Origin: Hypomesus transpacificus
Taxonomy: Eukaryota; Chordata; Actinopteri; Osmeriformes; Osmeridae
Direction: 5' to 3'
DNA: 64,000 nucleotides
Assembly: GCF_021917145.1 (NCBI RefSeq)
Contig: NC_061068.1
Coordinates: 11,567,210 to 11,631,209 of the forward strand
In this document: in pieces, positions 52,901 to 64,000 of the stretch
How the letters are laid out: each line of letters begins with the position of its first letter
How positions within the stretch are numbered: the first letter of the stretch is position 1
The notes under the pieces: model-generated
Told to the model about the DNA's origin: nothing
The model's database searches: none
Seen by the model: the letters and a program-made list of their open reading frames with translations, nothing else
Made by a program: the position numbers and the translations under genes

Positions 52901-54222
52901 CATTTGCCATTTCAAATTTGCCATCTCTCTCCAAAATTTTGGAAAAAGCTGTGGCAAAACAGCTCACTGAGCACCTCTCCTCAAATCAGCTCTATGAACC
53001 TCTCCAGTCTGGATTTCGTCTTCACCACAGCACTGAAACTGCATTAGCCAAGGTAGTCAATGATCTATTATTAGCCTCTGACGCGGGCTTTAGCTCTGTC
53101 CTTGTTCTTCTAGACCTAAGTGCAGCTTTTGACACTGTAGATCATGAGATTCTCCTGGAACGTATGGAGAACTATGTTGGGATTTCTGGTACTTCACTTC
53201 AGTGGTTCAGATCGTATCTATCTGATAGATCACAATATGTCCACTATGATGGTTGCTCATCCAGGAGCTCCATTGTAAAATACGGAGTACCACAGGGTTC
53301 AGTTTTAGGCCCTCTGTTATTTTCACTCTATATGTTGCCTTTAGGAAACATAATTAGAAGTTTTGGGGTAGATTTTCACTGCTATGCAGATGATACTCAG
53401 CTATACATGTCTATAAAGCCGGGAGAATTTCCACATGCTATGGAAACCTGTGTTTCCGGGTTGAAAACTTGGATGACTGCAAATTTCCTTCTTCTTAATT
53501 CGGATAAAACCGAGGTTCAAATTTTTGGTCCGAAAAAACACCGAAATAATTTATCCCATCTAACCTTAGACTTAGACGGCGTCAAAGTATCTCAAAGCCA
53601 GCTGGTAAAAAATCTGGGAGTCACAATGGACCCAGACCTTTCATTTGAGTACCATATTAAGCAAATCACCAGAACAGCATTTTTCCATCTACGTAATATT
53701 GCCAAAATACGAAAATTCCTCTCAAAGGATGATGCTGAAAAACTAATACATGCTTTTGTTACGTCCCGATTGGACTACTGCAATGTGTTGTTCTCTGGCC
53801 TCCCAATTACCTACCTAAAAAACTTACAGCGGGTGCAAAATGCTGCTGCTAGACTATTGACTAAAACTAGAAAGTTTGATCATATAACATCGACTCTTAT
53901 CTCTTTACACTGGCTCCCTATCCAAGCCAGAGCTGATTTCAAAGTTCTACTACTAACTTACAAATCTCTGCATGGATTGGCACCACTGTACCTCTCCGGT
54001 CTCCTTGCACCCTATTGCCCCGCAAGGTCTCTAAGATCTCAAAATGCCGGCTATCTGGTAATACCCAAAGTTAAGAAAAAAACTGCTGGAGGTAGGGCGT
54101 TCTCATATAGAGCACCTCTTCTTTGGAACAAATTACCCATCTCAATTAAGGAAGCTGATACTGTCTCGACATTTAAAACTAGATTAAAAACGTTCTTGTT
54201 TAGTCAATTCTATGATTGTTAA
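52901..54222 (+). CDS. L2-type reverse transcriptase, N-terminally truncated
   Basis: An uninterrupted frame of about 440 codons runs to TAA 54220-54222. It begins within the fingers region ([20 protein letters not shown]). It contains the FDTVDH active-site block, the [16 protein letters not shown] block and the YADD catalytic box at 53383-53394. After the thumb come [20 protein letters not shown] and a [17 protein letters not shown] motif. The ATG upstream at about 52861 is array sequence read through by chance. The lack of stop codons indicates a recent insertion. Full-length L2 proteins carry an N-terminal endonuclease, which is missing here. Confidence 0.9.
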
Positions 54223-55148
54223 AGGGAAGTATGTGTGTACTTTCTATGTAAACCTGGGATGTGTGCTTGCCTATGTGTGTATCACATGTAACTTTTAAAT
54301 TTTAATTATAGCTTATGTTCACATTGCCCAGCTAGATGTTACAAATAAAGTAAACCTGTTACTGTATATTGTTAGTATTATTATTATTATAGTTCCGTTG
54401 CTGTATATTGTTACTGTTATAGTTTTTATTACTAGTTGGAGACAACGGGGGACTGGCTGTTTTCATCCTTATTCGTATAAGTATAACCTACTTTAGAGTT
54501 CTTTCCCCTGGAACAGATTTCATGTTCCAACTGAGGGGGGCTGTCGTTGTTTTGGTGTGTGGGGCTGCATCAAATACCCTTTTTGCTCTGTTAAATTGCT
54601 GCACTAGTCCACACTTGACCGGTGGGGATCTCATTCTATTTTGACTGTAACTGTTAGCTGCTCCTGGCATTCTCTAATCCCTGCTCTCCTCTCTGTCCCC
54701 CCCCCACACATTCCCTGTGGTGTGGGGGGTTTGAGCTGTCAGGACCTGCTTGGTCGTCGGTCTGCCAACGCTGAACCAGGTCGTCACCCGGAATCCAGTC
54801 TCCATGACGGCCAACAGCGAGTTTCCCGGTCCCATCCAACGTCTATAAAGCCGAACAATGGATTTTGGTGTTTCAAAACCCATTGACACTGTATGACTAT
54901 GTTTAGCTTGTGTTCTGCTCCTCTCTCTTACCAACCGTCTCTGGAGGAGGGGATCCCTCTCTGAATTGCTCCTCCCAAGGTTTCTTCCATTTTTTCTCCC
55001 GGTGGGAGTTTTTCTGGGAGTTTTTCCTTGTCTTCCTTGAGGGTTTAGGTTGGTTGAGGGGCAGTTCTATGGGCGCATGTGAAGCCCTCTGTGACATGCT
55101 TGCGTGTAAAAAGGGCTATACAAATAAATTTGATTTGATTTGATTTGC
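52901..55148 (+). mobile_element. 5'-truncated L2-clade LINE insertion
   Basis: The 2.25-kb segment is absent from the equivalent place in units 2-4, where GTGGTTTGC runs directly into GGGTGGGCG. TTTGC is repeated at 52896-52900 and 55144-55148, a likely 5-bp target duplication. It begins inside the reverse transcriptase and ends with a non-coding 3' region and the tail AAATAAATTTGATTTGATTT, typical of fish L2 elements. The endonuclease domain and 5' end are missing, so it is dead on arrival. Confidence 0.92.
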
Positions 55149-56403
55149 GGGTGGGCGTTGTTGAGACTGCCTCTGATACTTATGTTAAGTTCCTGACAAT
55201 TTCAACGCTAGGGAGTAGACACCACAAACCTCTGGGGCTACAGGTGGTGACCAGAACCCATCTCTATCCCATTACTTATAGAAACAAGGAGGGGTCCCAC
55301 ACAGACTGTGGTCCCACACACAGACTGTGGTCCCACACACAGACTGTGGTCCCACACAGACTGTGGTCCCACACAGACTGTGGTCCCACACACAGGTGTT
55401 ATATGTCAAGGGTATCAGCTGTCGTTCTGGAAAAAGATATATTATGATGGGTGCTGATGACATAGCAGGCCTTTAAGCTGTAGAAGCGTTAAACAAAACC
55501 ATCTCTTTTCACTGTTTATTTGTCTTTAGACCATTTATTTGTCTGCAGTCATGGCTTAAACGTCTACCACTCCATTACAGGGTTGACTAAGGCACAGCAC
55601 CAATAACCAATATAGAGATTGTATTTGAATAAAGTCATGCATGTAATCTTTTAATCCCACTAGGCCTATATCAATCTGAGAAATGCATGTTGCTTTGTTT
55701 TGTCAGCTTTCCTTCAAGTGTGCACAGATCTTTTTACTTTTAGTGTATGATCCTCCTTTACAAAGAACAGATAGTAACAAGCAAAAAACACAAGATGTAT
55801 GATGTAGGACAATCAAATCTTACAGATAACTCCTCTAAAGTACTACTGGCTGTTTCATAAAAATATGCATGCTTAAACCTTTTTCTTGATGCTACTGTTT
55901 GTGTAATTGTTTACTTTTTGCTAAGCACTGCAGATTCTATATTTTGAATGAACTCCGAAACTTGAAAAAATCTTATGAAGGCCTATATGCCTACATATTT
56001 GCCTATTTTATTTTTGGACAAAAGCACTGCCAATTTAATCCCACTCATCTACTTGGTAAATTAAATGTCATTTTCACATGCCGACGTAAAAGCACATGTA
56101 GGCTACTACATACCAAAGTCTATTGAACTATCCACTCGCCATAGCCTACATGTCAAATAACAGTCTCCTTCAGTAGGTGGTCCGTTGCAGTATCCACAGC
56201 TCACACGTGAATGCATTAGTCTACTATGTCTACATTCACGTCACGTCTTACTGTGATTCAATTGCACTTCAGGTGTGTTTGAATGATTACTCCCACTAAC
56301 AAAAATGTGATTGGTAGACGGATTTAAGTGAGCAGTTTAAAGATGATGTGTAAAACCAATTGGCCGCTTGTGGTATGTTTGCGAATCGAAAGACTCTTCC
56401 AAC

Positions 56404-57841
56404 ATGGTGTCAAGGATCAATCCCTTTTTGTGCTCCATGGTAGGCCTACTGGTGACTTTAACGTCTTTAGTAGCAGTTTCGTATGGGAGTATAAGTGCTA
56501 TGAGCCCATTAAGGCTTAACAATGAAGATACCGATTCGACCAAAATTGGGACAAAGTTTAGAAGAGACGGTCGTAATTACGCAGAGCCTGGAACCTCAAC
56601 TGGTGTAATAACTCGAAAAGGATCTCTTGCCTTTGATTCCGATTATGAGACTAACTCAGCGGATGTGGATTGTGAGTAGACAAATTTCTCAATTTAACGT
56701 GTGCTTCGTGGTCGCTCAATTATTTATTTGGGCTTTACCTTTTATTTTCAGCTCGGCACCTGTTGATGAATGGCAAACTAAAACGCATCAGGCCTTTGGT
56801 GCAGTGCTCTGATGACGCAATGACCTTGCGAGTGAAAGGACAGCGGATGCCCCGTTTTCTGGTTGACAATGGTGAGGTCTGATGCATTACTGTGGCTTTC
56901 CATTGAAATTGGCTGGTAAGATGAGCTGAGCTTCTGCTTTCTGCAGGTGAAGGGTCTCTCATTCCGTTGAATCGAATGCCTTCTCATTGTGGCTTCTCTG
57001 TGAGGTGGTCCAGCAGAGAGGTGCTATTTGTAGCTCCATACAAAGGCTGCCATGTAACTGAACAGGTACACATGAATGATTTTATAAGGGATGCCGCTGT
57101 CATGACTGCCCTTCAAAAGGCTACTCCAATCATTGAATGAGAAGTGAACTCAAGTACTCTTTCTACAGGGTGGTGATCATGTACTGTATCTAAGACTATG
57201 GAGGGAATCCATGACAATGTCTTGTCCCCTTTTCCCCTCTTCACCTTCTGTAACCTGCTTCACTTACGGAATGGTGTTAAATATGGGTAATATTGGAGCA
57301 GACTCACTCAAAGTGAAAGGTAAATTGGACTTCATTTAAAAAGTCCATCTAATCTATTGCATTTAGTTCGCAAAAACCATACTTGTTAGGGTCGTTGAAC
57401 CATTCCATTTCTTAAAAGGAGAATTTCCTTTTAGTCTATGATGTATGGAAACCCGTGCTGTCTTCTGGAGAACTTTGTGGATTTGCTATGGTGTCACACT
57501 CCAGAGAAACGTTGATTACTGCTCCTTACAAAGAACCCTGCATCAAGATAAAGGTATAGTCCAATAATAACTTACAAATGTACAAATTGTCTTTGGGTCA
57601 TTCCAAAACCACATCTTTTGTTTTATAGGATAATAAGCATGTTCTTGTCCTGCATGCTAATGGTCAAGAGGTTTCGGTATCCTGCCCATCTCACACTGGC
57701 CCTGTGGATCCTCTGATGCCATCCATCACCACGGCTACACCAACGACTGGGGGCTCCTCCCACTCTCAGTCCGCAGAGCTGCCTTCTTACCGTGGGTACC
57801 AGTTTCCAGGGTCCGTTTCCTGGAACTTTCCCGACAACTGA
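56404..57841 (+). CDS. Array copy 5: two ZP-N-like modules, tail lost by frameshift
   Basis: Exons are 56404-56671, 56752-56871, 56947-57065, 57169-57319, 57435-57553 and 57629-57841. The first five exons match copies 3 and 4, including Met at residue 122. In exon 6, about 5 bp are missing near 57,815 relative to the others, and the frame ends at TGA 57839-57841 after 329 residues. Both four-cysteine modules are complete but the PQYPGF tail is gone; the last residues read PGSVSWNFPDN. The product could still be secreted as a bare tandem ZP-N-like protein, or the copy may be decaying. Confidence 0.7.
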
Positions 57842-58500
57842 CCCTACTAGGGCTGCACAGAACTTCCTCAATACCTCGCGTCCCCCAGAATGTTTCCGAC
57901 AACTGCCTCAACGAGAGCTGCACCTGCTGATCTTCAATACTCCTGGGTTCCCTCAATACTCCCGGGTTCCCTCAATACCCTAGGTTCCCCACTCTGAATG
58001 CCATCCATGATGAGCGCTGCACCAACTAGTGCAGACTCATCTGATACTGGGGGCTCCTCAGACTCAGTTGGCAGAGTTGCCTTTCTACCCTGGGTTACCT
58101 CTACCCTAGGTTCCCCACACCATTTTCAACAAGAACTACACCCACAGATCCTCAGACGCCTGGGTTACCTCAATACCCGGGTTACCTCAATACCCTAGGT
58201 TCCCCACACCATTATCAACGACTGCCACTATCAGAGCTGCACCCTCTAATCCTAAAATGCCATCCATGATGAGCGCTGCACCAACTAGTTCAGACTCATC
58301 TGATACTGGGGGCTCCTCAGACTCTCAGATGGCAGTTGCCTTTTTACCCTGGGTTACCTCAATACCCTGGGTATATTGGACAGTTCCCATGGAACTACGA
58401 GCGCTATGCCTCGCTGCAGTGGTGCACTCCCTCCTCCACCTACTCCTGAGGACTTGTCCCTAAACGCCCTCCCCCTGTTCAGTGACTTATCAAACGATTC
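57842..58500 (+). pseudogene. Degenerate proline-rich tail of copy 5 with internal duplication
   Basis: Out-of-frame remnants of the tail exon (CCTCAATACTCCCGGGTTCC and similar) persist. A segment related to the exon start (ATGCCATCCATGATGAGCGC) occurs at about 57,997 and again at 58,256, a 259-bp spacing, with a third relative at 57,716. The tail had expanded differently from that of copies 1-4 before it decayed. Sequence matching the normal C-terminal coding region resumes at about 58,420-58,505. Confidence 0.65.
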
Positions 58501-59475
58501 CTTTTCACCGTTTCATATTTCAGTGAGACGTGCACTTTAAAAATCATTATTTAACTTTACACTTGTGTTGTGTGTCATTCTCCATGGCTTGTTGGTGATT
58601 GTAACTCACAATGGCTTTGTCTGAGCATTGTTCAACTTGCATGGTGAGTGTTTGAAATGCATTTCAGCCAGCTGAACTTCATCAGGACTCCATTAATGTG
58701 ACTTCTGGTCTGCTGAGACTCGTGCTAAAACAGTTATTGGATGGAGTGTAAATGTGTGCATACGCCTGTTTTTAAAGATTCATTCTCTTTAAATCATGAA
58801 TCCTTATATAAGTATATACTAAATAATTGCATTTGTCGCGTGTCATTTTCTATGGCTTGTTGGTTATTGCAACTCACATTGGTTTTGTTTGAGCATTGTT
58901 CAACTTGCATGTTGAGTGTTTGAAATGCGTGTTAGCCAGCTGAACTAAGTCAGGACTCTGTTAATGTGACTTCTCACTATAAATTAGACTTCCTTTTTGG
59001 TCTGCCAACCTCTGAAAGGAAACAGCTGAAGAGCCCACAGTTGAGGTAATATTGGAGAAAATAAATTGGGTTGGAGTGAATTTTTTTTTTCTTTTTCTGA
59101 AGGGTTTTGTAACTGTTTCAGCTGAGACTCATGCTAAAATGGTTATTGTATGGAGTGTAAGTGTACACGTGCTTGTTTTTAAAGATACATTCTCATTAAA
59201 TCATGAATCCTTGAAACAAGGTTTAATTCCCTCCCTATATGCAGAGAAGGTCGTCTCAGGTTATTGGTAAGATTTTGTGAGGCACTTTTGGGCATTGAGT
59301 AGGTGTTGGTGGATGACATTGCTCCAGTGCTGTAACATACTCATGTCTAAAACAATAGGTAGCAATCACACACACAAATTGACACACAGCAATATTATAA
59401 AAACACATGGAAAAATGTTTTACTTTTTTCAACTGACCTTTTAACATTTACACACACAGACCTCGCTCAGCTGCA
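58501..59475. repeat. Diverged 3' flank of unit 5 with partial duplication
   Basis: The normal 3' flank begins near 58,530. A second, more diverged copy of its TTCTATGGCTTGTTGG to CAGCTGAAC segment lies at about 58,849-58,945, and the AAATCATGAATCCTTGAAAC part recurs at about 59,199. The G-rich tract is missing. Array homology fades at about 59,475. Confidence 0.65.
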
Positions 59476-59818
59476 TGAGTGTTGTCTTGAAGGGTCCAGC
59501 CTGCTGTACACTCCACACATGATGTGCTGGTCCTTATCCTGTCTTTCAGGTGTCAGGACAACCCTGCACCTGACACAGCTGAGTACAGCCCTACTGCCAG
59601 CAGGAGGTGCTAGCGAGCCAACATCTCACACACGCCCTGCCACTCTACAGTAATACTAGTGCAGTAACGGTAAAGGCTTCTAAAGCCTTTGTTTTGAGTG
59701 TATAGTATTGTTTCACTTAATATCTGCCGCAAAAAATAAATACTTTTTTAGTAATCTGCAAAATATGAAGACATATTCATTGCGTGGTATAATCAGTGCA
59801 GGGAAAAAAGGGTGAATC
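59476..59818. other. Short intergenic interval between the array and the IL-17 receptor gene
   Basis: No gene recognised. The 3' UTR of the minus-strand receptor gene should end here, but I saw no canonical minus-strand AATAAA close to its stop codon. Confidence 0.4.
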
Positions 59819-62800
59819 TCAGGTTGACTTGGTTGACAGGACATGCTGTAGAGGCCCAGCCTCTTGGGTTTTAATCACATCAGAATAAACCCACTGATAT
59901 GGCTGCCCACTCTGTGAGTCTCTCCTATAACCTTGTAAGCTTGAAGACAGTCCGCCCTTCAGCCGCTCAGTCCTCCTTCGTCTCACCCCTCGCCTACCCC
60001 CAGACAGTGCTGACAGAAGCCCCTGACTCTGGGAGGGCAGGTGGAACCAGGGCAGCCCCTGGAGCAGCTCTGGGAGACCTCGCTTGCTCCCTGTGGCAGG
60101 CCGGGCAGGGTGCGATTCAAAGGTCACCAGGGTAAAACGCTCTTCTACGCAACCCTGCTGGCGGTCCGCATGGATGCAACTGAGGCAAGCTGAGAAGACG
60201 TCTGTATACGGGGATGAGTCCCTGTCCTTGTCTCCACTTTCCTCTGTGTGAGTGTCCCGGGCCTGGGCAAAGTGGCCCTGTTGGTGAGGGTTCTGACCCC
60301 ACTGATGGGCCCTCTCCCAGGCAGAGCGGGTCAGGACCACCAGGACCCGGCCCCCTTGGGTGTCCAGGAGGTGTAGCTGGGAGTGCAGCCAGGGCAGGGG
60401 CCCGAGAGAGCCCAGCTGGGCCCGGCTCCACAGATCCACACATACCCTGAAGCCCTGGGCAACAAGGAGGGAGCCCAGCTCACACACCTGCTCGGACACG
60501 GGCCCCTCTGCATCTGGGGGGCTCAGCAGCATGATGTGACCCTCCCCACCAGCATCTAGTTAGAGGGGAGAGAAGGGGGTTACAGACACTGCAGCTGATT
60601 CTTTAGATATACAGCATGTAACATTAAAGGGAAATGGCATTATGGTACAATTATATATTTCTATAGTCCCTATACAAAAGCCTGTCAACGAGTAACATGA
60701 ATGTAGTCATTGATGAGGATAAAAATGAGGAAATGCACACAACTGGACAGCTGTGTCAAGCTGTGTCAAGCTGTGTCAAGCTGTCTCATGAAAAGTAAGG
60801 GACTGGGGGATGGGTCCGATATTTCTGATTATACTCACGTTTCACTGTGCTATGCAGGAAACAGATTCCGAGAACCGCTATGCCGATTAGCAGCACAATA
60901 ACAAGAACTAGTAGACTCATCCGCCACCTGCTGGCTGAAAAAGAGAGACACTGTGTACAGCATGTGACTGATGGTTTGAGTCATAAGTATACTGAGTTGG
61001 TTTCCCTCAGTTAATAACCGAGCCAGGTAGCTTATTTAGGTTCATTGTTGTGACTGCCTTAACCACCATGTATGACCTAATGACATAATCTGTTGTTCTT
61101 TATTGGGATCAGCCTATCAGTCATTATTGAGATTACATGCTCAGAGTTGAAATCTGTGTTTGTAAATTTGGTAAATGTAAGGGAAAACTATATTTTAAAT
61201 CTGCTACAACAGACGGTACTTTTGTGTCAGAATACAGTTGAATTCCAGCACATCAATTAGGCCTTCATTGGAGCAATGAGGTTACAATTCAAAAACTTAC
61301 TATATACATTAGGACAAAAGGGGCCAATATTTTTGTCCATTCCTTGTATCTTTACCTGTAGAGACAAACACACACGCACACAAATGTTTTAATACATTTA
61401 GCTTCCGTTCGCTGATTGGTTTTGCTTTGCAAATATGTAAGGCAAATATGACCCATGACACAATTAAATACTATTTTGTACTTATTTGATTATGTAATAG
61501 CTCTGTCAGCTAGTGTTACAGGCAAAACAAATAGTAGTATTGTACCATCATGCACAGGTCCACATGAGACTCTATGTCTTCAAACGCTCCCTGCACCTGC
61601 TGTAATAAGAGACACACTACACCGTCAAAACACAGAACACATACTAACCTGAACAGTATCCCATCGAGGAACAAAATGTCAACAATACAAATGGCTACTT
61701 TTCAACAAAAAAGAACTACGAAAGTACTGTGGTCACTAGTTACCCAGAGTCCTTTGCGGTTTTCCATCCATGGGCCGTTGGACAGAGGCTGCCTGGAGCT
61801 CCCCTGTTCCCTGCACCCACCCACACCTGCGTCCCTCTGACACAGCCACACCTCAGCTTCCAGCCTGCAGGGGGTTGACACGTTCCAGGAAAGCATGCTA
61901 CCGCCACTGTTCATCTGGCCTCGGACCACGGACACAGACACGTTCGCCCACACGTTACGTTGAAAACCTTCTTGAACGATAACAAAAATTATGTTAGAAT
62001 TTATCTTGTTTTTCTCCTTGTAAGACAACAGACCAGAGTACTTTTGATATGTAGACACACAGAAGACCTGTGTTCTTATGGAAAGGGCTACACAAACAAA
62101 GTTTACAGTTTGATTTAAAGAAACACCGCCTCTTACCAGTTTTCTTGAATGGACAACTTTCAGATCGGTGTGACCTTTCATCTACTTTATCCCACCACAT
62201 CTGCATACACATGCACAGCCACGCACACACACGCACACATACACACAAAATCAAAAAAAGATTCAGATCATTTCTATGAGGCTGTAATGTTACACTGTGT
62301 TAATAACGTTTAAAATATGGTCAAATAAAATGAATATCAGTAGGCCTACCTGAATGCACATACAAGGACTGACAGAGTGCAGTGGAATGGCTTTTTCTGT
62401 CCACTTCTACAGACACAAAATACATGTTTATTTCAAAGACAAGCAATAAGAAGCACTATACAACAACAACTTTCAGGTATAAATGTCTATAAATTCAGCT
62501 GTAAATTATCTTGACACCTTTGCACCACATTAACCTTGCAAGCTCCATTTCTCTCCTGCTTAAGGCACATCTTTAGTGGGAAGAAGTTGTCACTCTTGTG
62601 TTCAGCACTCAGATTCACCACGCCCCTTATCTGGTCAATATCTGCACCTATTCTAGGGGCTGACAAACACACAAGCCAAATACACAAGAGAAAGGTCAAG
62701 TTGAATAAATGTAGCTAGACTAAACCGTCAGACAGACAAATCGTCTCCATTGGGCAGCACCAAAGCAACACAAATAAGTAGACATTGTTTCAGGTGGATA

Positions 62801-63856
62801 TTTTCAGGACAGGTTACATCAGTTGCTCAAATAGAAAGCTTTGCAAATGTAAATAACAGAATGTAATTCTGAGAGTAAATCAAACATTAACTTCACTCAC
62901 CATCACAAGCCTCGACAAGTCCCTGATGTTCTGTGGAACACACTGGGCATAGGATGAGAATCAACCATAATCATTACACAGTAGGAGGAAAGGGTAGAGC
63001 CCTTCCAAAAATGTCTTGAAAACACCACTTGTCTCAGTACCTTCATCCACGGAAGGCACTTTCACCATGTGATGCAGTGATCCCACATTCACGCTCACTT
63101 CACTGCTGAAAAGCACACTCTTTGGTTCACACACCACCAGTGACAGCTGCGCCTGCTAGATGATGAAGTCGGATACAAGCATTGGCTAAAGCACATCAGA
63201 TTCTACGCCTGTATGATACGCAAGTATGCAATTATTGATGGTCAATTTACGTACAATAGCCTCAGGTGCTGTTGCAGCCGTTATGTTGAAATGGATGTTT
63301 TTACATGCAGGCATGAAGGCTACTGGACTGTAGCACACCATCACGTTCGCTGCAAAACACGCAGACGAGAGCATGAGCAACGTGTGTTGCAATTTGTTTG
63401 CAGTTTGGAATTTTTTGGTTTCCCGGATTCGCTACCATTATCATTTTGATCCCAAACTCCTAAGTTTTCTTTGTAGTCACTCTCCTCATCTTCAACGAGG
63501 CTGCTGTTGAGCTGGATGCTGATGAGGATGCAGGGTGAGCATGCATCTGATGTGCAGCATAGCTTAGCCTGTACCCCTAGGTTCCAGATAGCTTCAGAAC
63601 CAGACACCGTGTCCATTGGGAGAAGGATATCTGACACAAAGAGAAAAGATTGGAAAAAATGAAAGAGAGGGGGGATGTTCTTTGTGTGTGCATGAGAAAG
63701 ATAAGGGACTGAAAGATGAACGGTTCAAGTAAGTGTATGAAATGTGACCCAGCAATGTACTCTGGAATGTGTGACTCACAATGTCACTTGAAGTGACACG
63801 GAGAGGGATTTTGTGAAACAAAAGTGCTCACCTTCAACAGTGCAGGTAGAATTACC
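59819..63856 (-). CDS. il17rc: Interleukin-17 receptor C-like (3' part; 5' end beyond window)
   Basis: A single-pass cytokine receptor subunit that signals through its cytoplasmic SEFIR domain. Exons in transcript order are 63856-63832, 63630-63436, 63349-63255, 63152-63041, 62930-62901, 62659-62535 (end uncertain), 62406-62350, 62181-62137, 61970-61744, 61355-61301, 60934-60839 and 60555-59819. Extracellular marks include a CCTSDACSPC cysteine cluster, ESCPFKKT and a PCRLEAEVWLC segment like human IL17RC PCSLPAEAALC. The helix SLLVLVIVLLIGIAVLGICF is in exon 60934-60839. The SEFIR domain starts HIMLLSPPDAEGPVSEQV and has FRVCVDLWSRAQLGSLGPLPW. IL17RE is the main alternative. All junctions fit in phase except the one after 62535. 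Confidence 0.78.
60749..60786. repeat. 10-bp tandem repeat in an il17rc-like intron
   Basis: Three perfect AGCTGTGTCA units and a partial fourth lie between the transmembrane and SEFIR exons. Confidence 0.8.
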
Positions 63857-64000
63857 CTGATTATAACAAAATAGAGTTTAAAGTTTACTACTCAGGTCAC
63901 TGCCTACACTATTCACGTATAATTTATAGCGCGGTGCATACAAATGTTGGCGTTTAGCCTAAGTTGTAAAACAAGCAAATAGGCATATAACAAAAACTTA

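Larger units (their letters stand above)
35247..59475 (+). repeat. Five-unit tandem gene array (about 4.3-kb unit)
   Basis: Head-to-tail units begin near 35247, 39536, 43858, 48197 and 52536. The interval between equivalent points is 4,304, 4,321, 4,339 and 6,569 bp, the last being enlarged by an L2 insertion. In order, each unit contains a ZP-C-like relic exon, a short minisatellite (units 2-5), a conserved promoter block, the six-exon gene and a 3' flank with a G-rich tract (units 1-4). Units 2-4 differ by scattered single bases and repeat-number changes. The first 1.6 kb of unit 1 and the last 1.7 kb of unit 5 are clearly diverged. Confidence 0.95.

Noticed and set aside
60117..60450. Open frames overlapping the SEFIR exon on both strands
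   Set aside because: They are alternate-frame shadows of the GC-rich receptor exon and have no independent support.

Overview
The window is nuclear DNA of a ray-finned fish (teleost). The evidence is vertebrate genes cut into small exons by GT-AG introns, many CA/CT microsatellites, a tRNA-derived SINE, L2-type LINE sequence with a TTTGA-repeat tail, and a Kolobok-like DNA transposon. No bacterial, plasmid or CRISPR feature was seen. The species cannot be named from the sequence alone.

Region 1 (1 to about 33,300, plus strand) is arhgef3 (XPLN), a RhoA/RhoB guanine nucleotide exchange factor. Ten coding exons between 18,495 and 31,399 join in phase to a 526-residue protein. Two further in-phase exons at 209-275 and 8,504-8,566 give a longer, NET1-like N-terminus from a promoter left of the window. 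The introns hold most of the repeats, including a TTAA-flanked Kolobok-like element (2,350-3,841), a 34-bp satellite containing telomere-like TAACCC repeats (1,302-1,582) and a LINE relic (about 8,780-9,085).

Region 2 (about 35,247-59,475, plus strand) is the most unusual part: five tandem units, about 4.3 kb each, of a six-exon secreted-protein gene. The predicted protein has a signal peptide, two consecutive four-cysteine modules that look like ZP-N domains of egg-coat proteins ZP1/ZP4, and a proline-rich tail with PQYPGF repeats. It has no ZP-C half. Copies 2, 3 and 4 are open (542, 548 and 548 aa). Copy 1 is broken by a 2-bp deletion. Copy 5 loses its tail to a frameshift. The outer edges of the array have diverged while the interior is nearly identical. 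Each unit begins with an exon-like relic that resembles the cysteine-rich end of a ZP-C domain. A 2.25-kb 5'-truncated L2 element with an open reverse transcriptase frame interrupts only the fifth unit.

Region 3 (59,819 to the right edge, minus strand) is the 3' part of an interleukin-17 receptor gene, closest to il17rc. It shows extracellular exons, one transmembrane helix and a cytoplasmic SEFIR domain. It converges on the array.

The three regions have no evident shared pathway: a Rho exchange factor, a family of probable extracellular or egg-coat proteins, and a cytokine receptor. Exon boundaries were placed by eye from splice consensus and phase, and homologies were recognised from motifs, without database searches.
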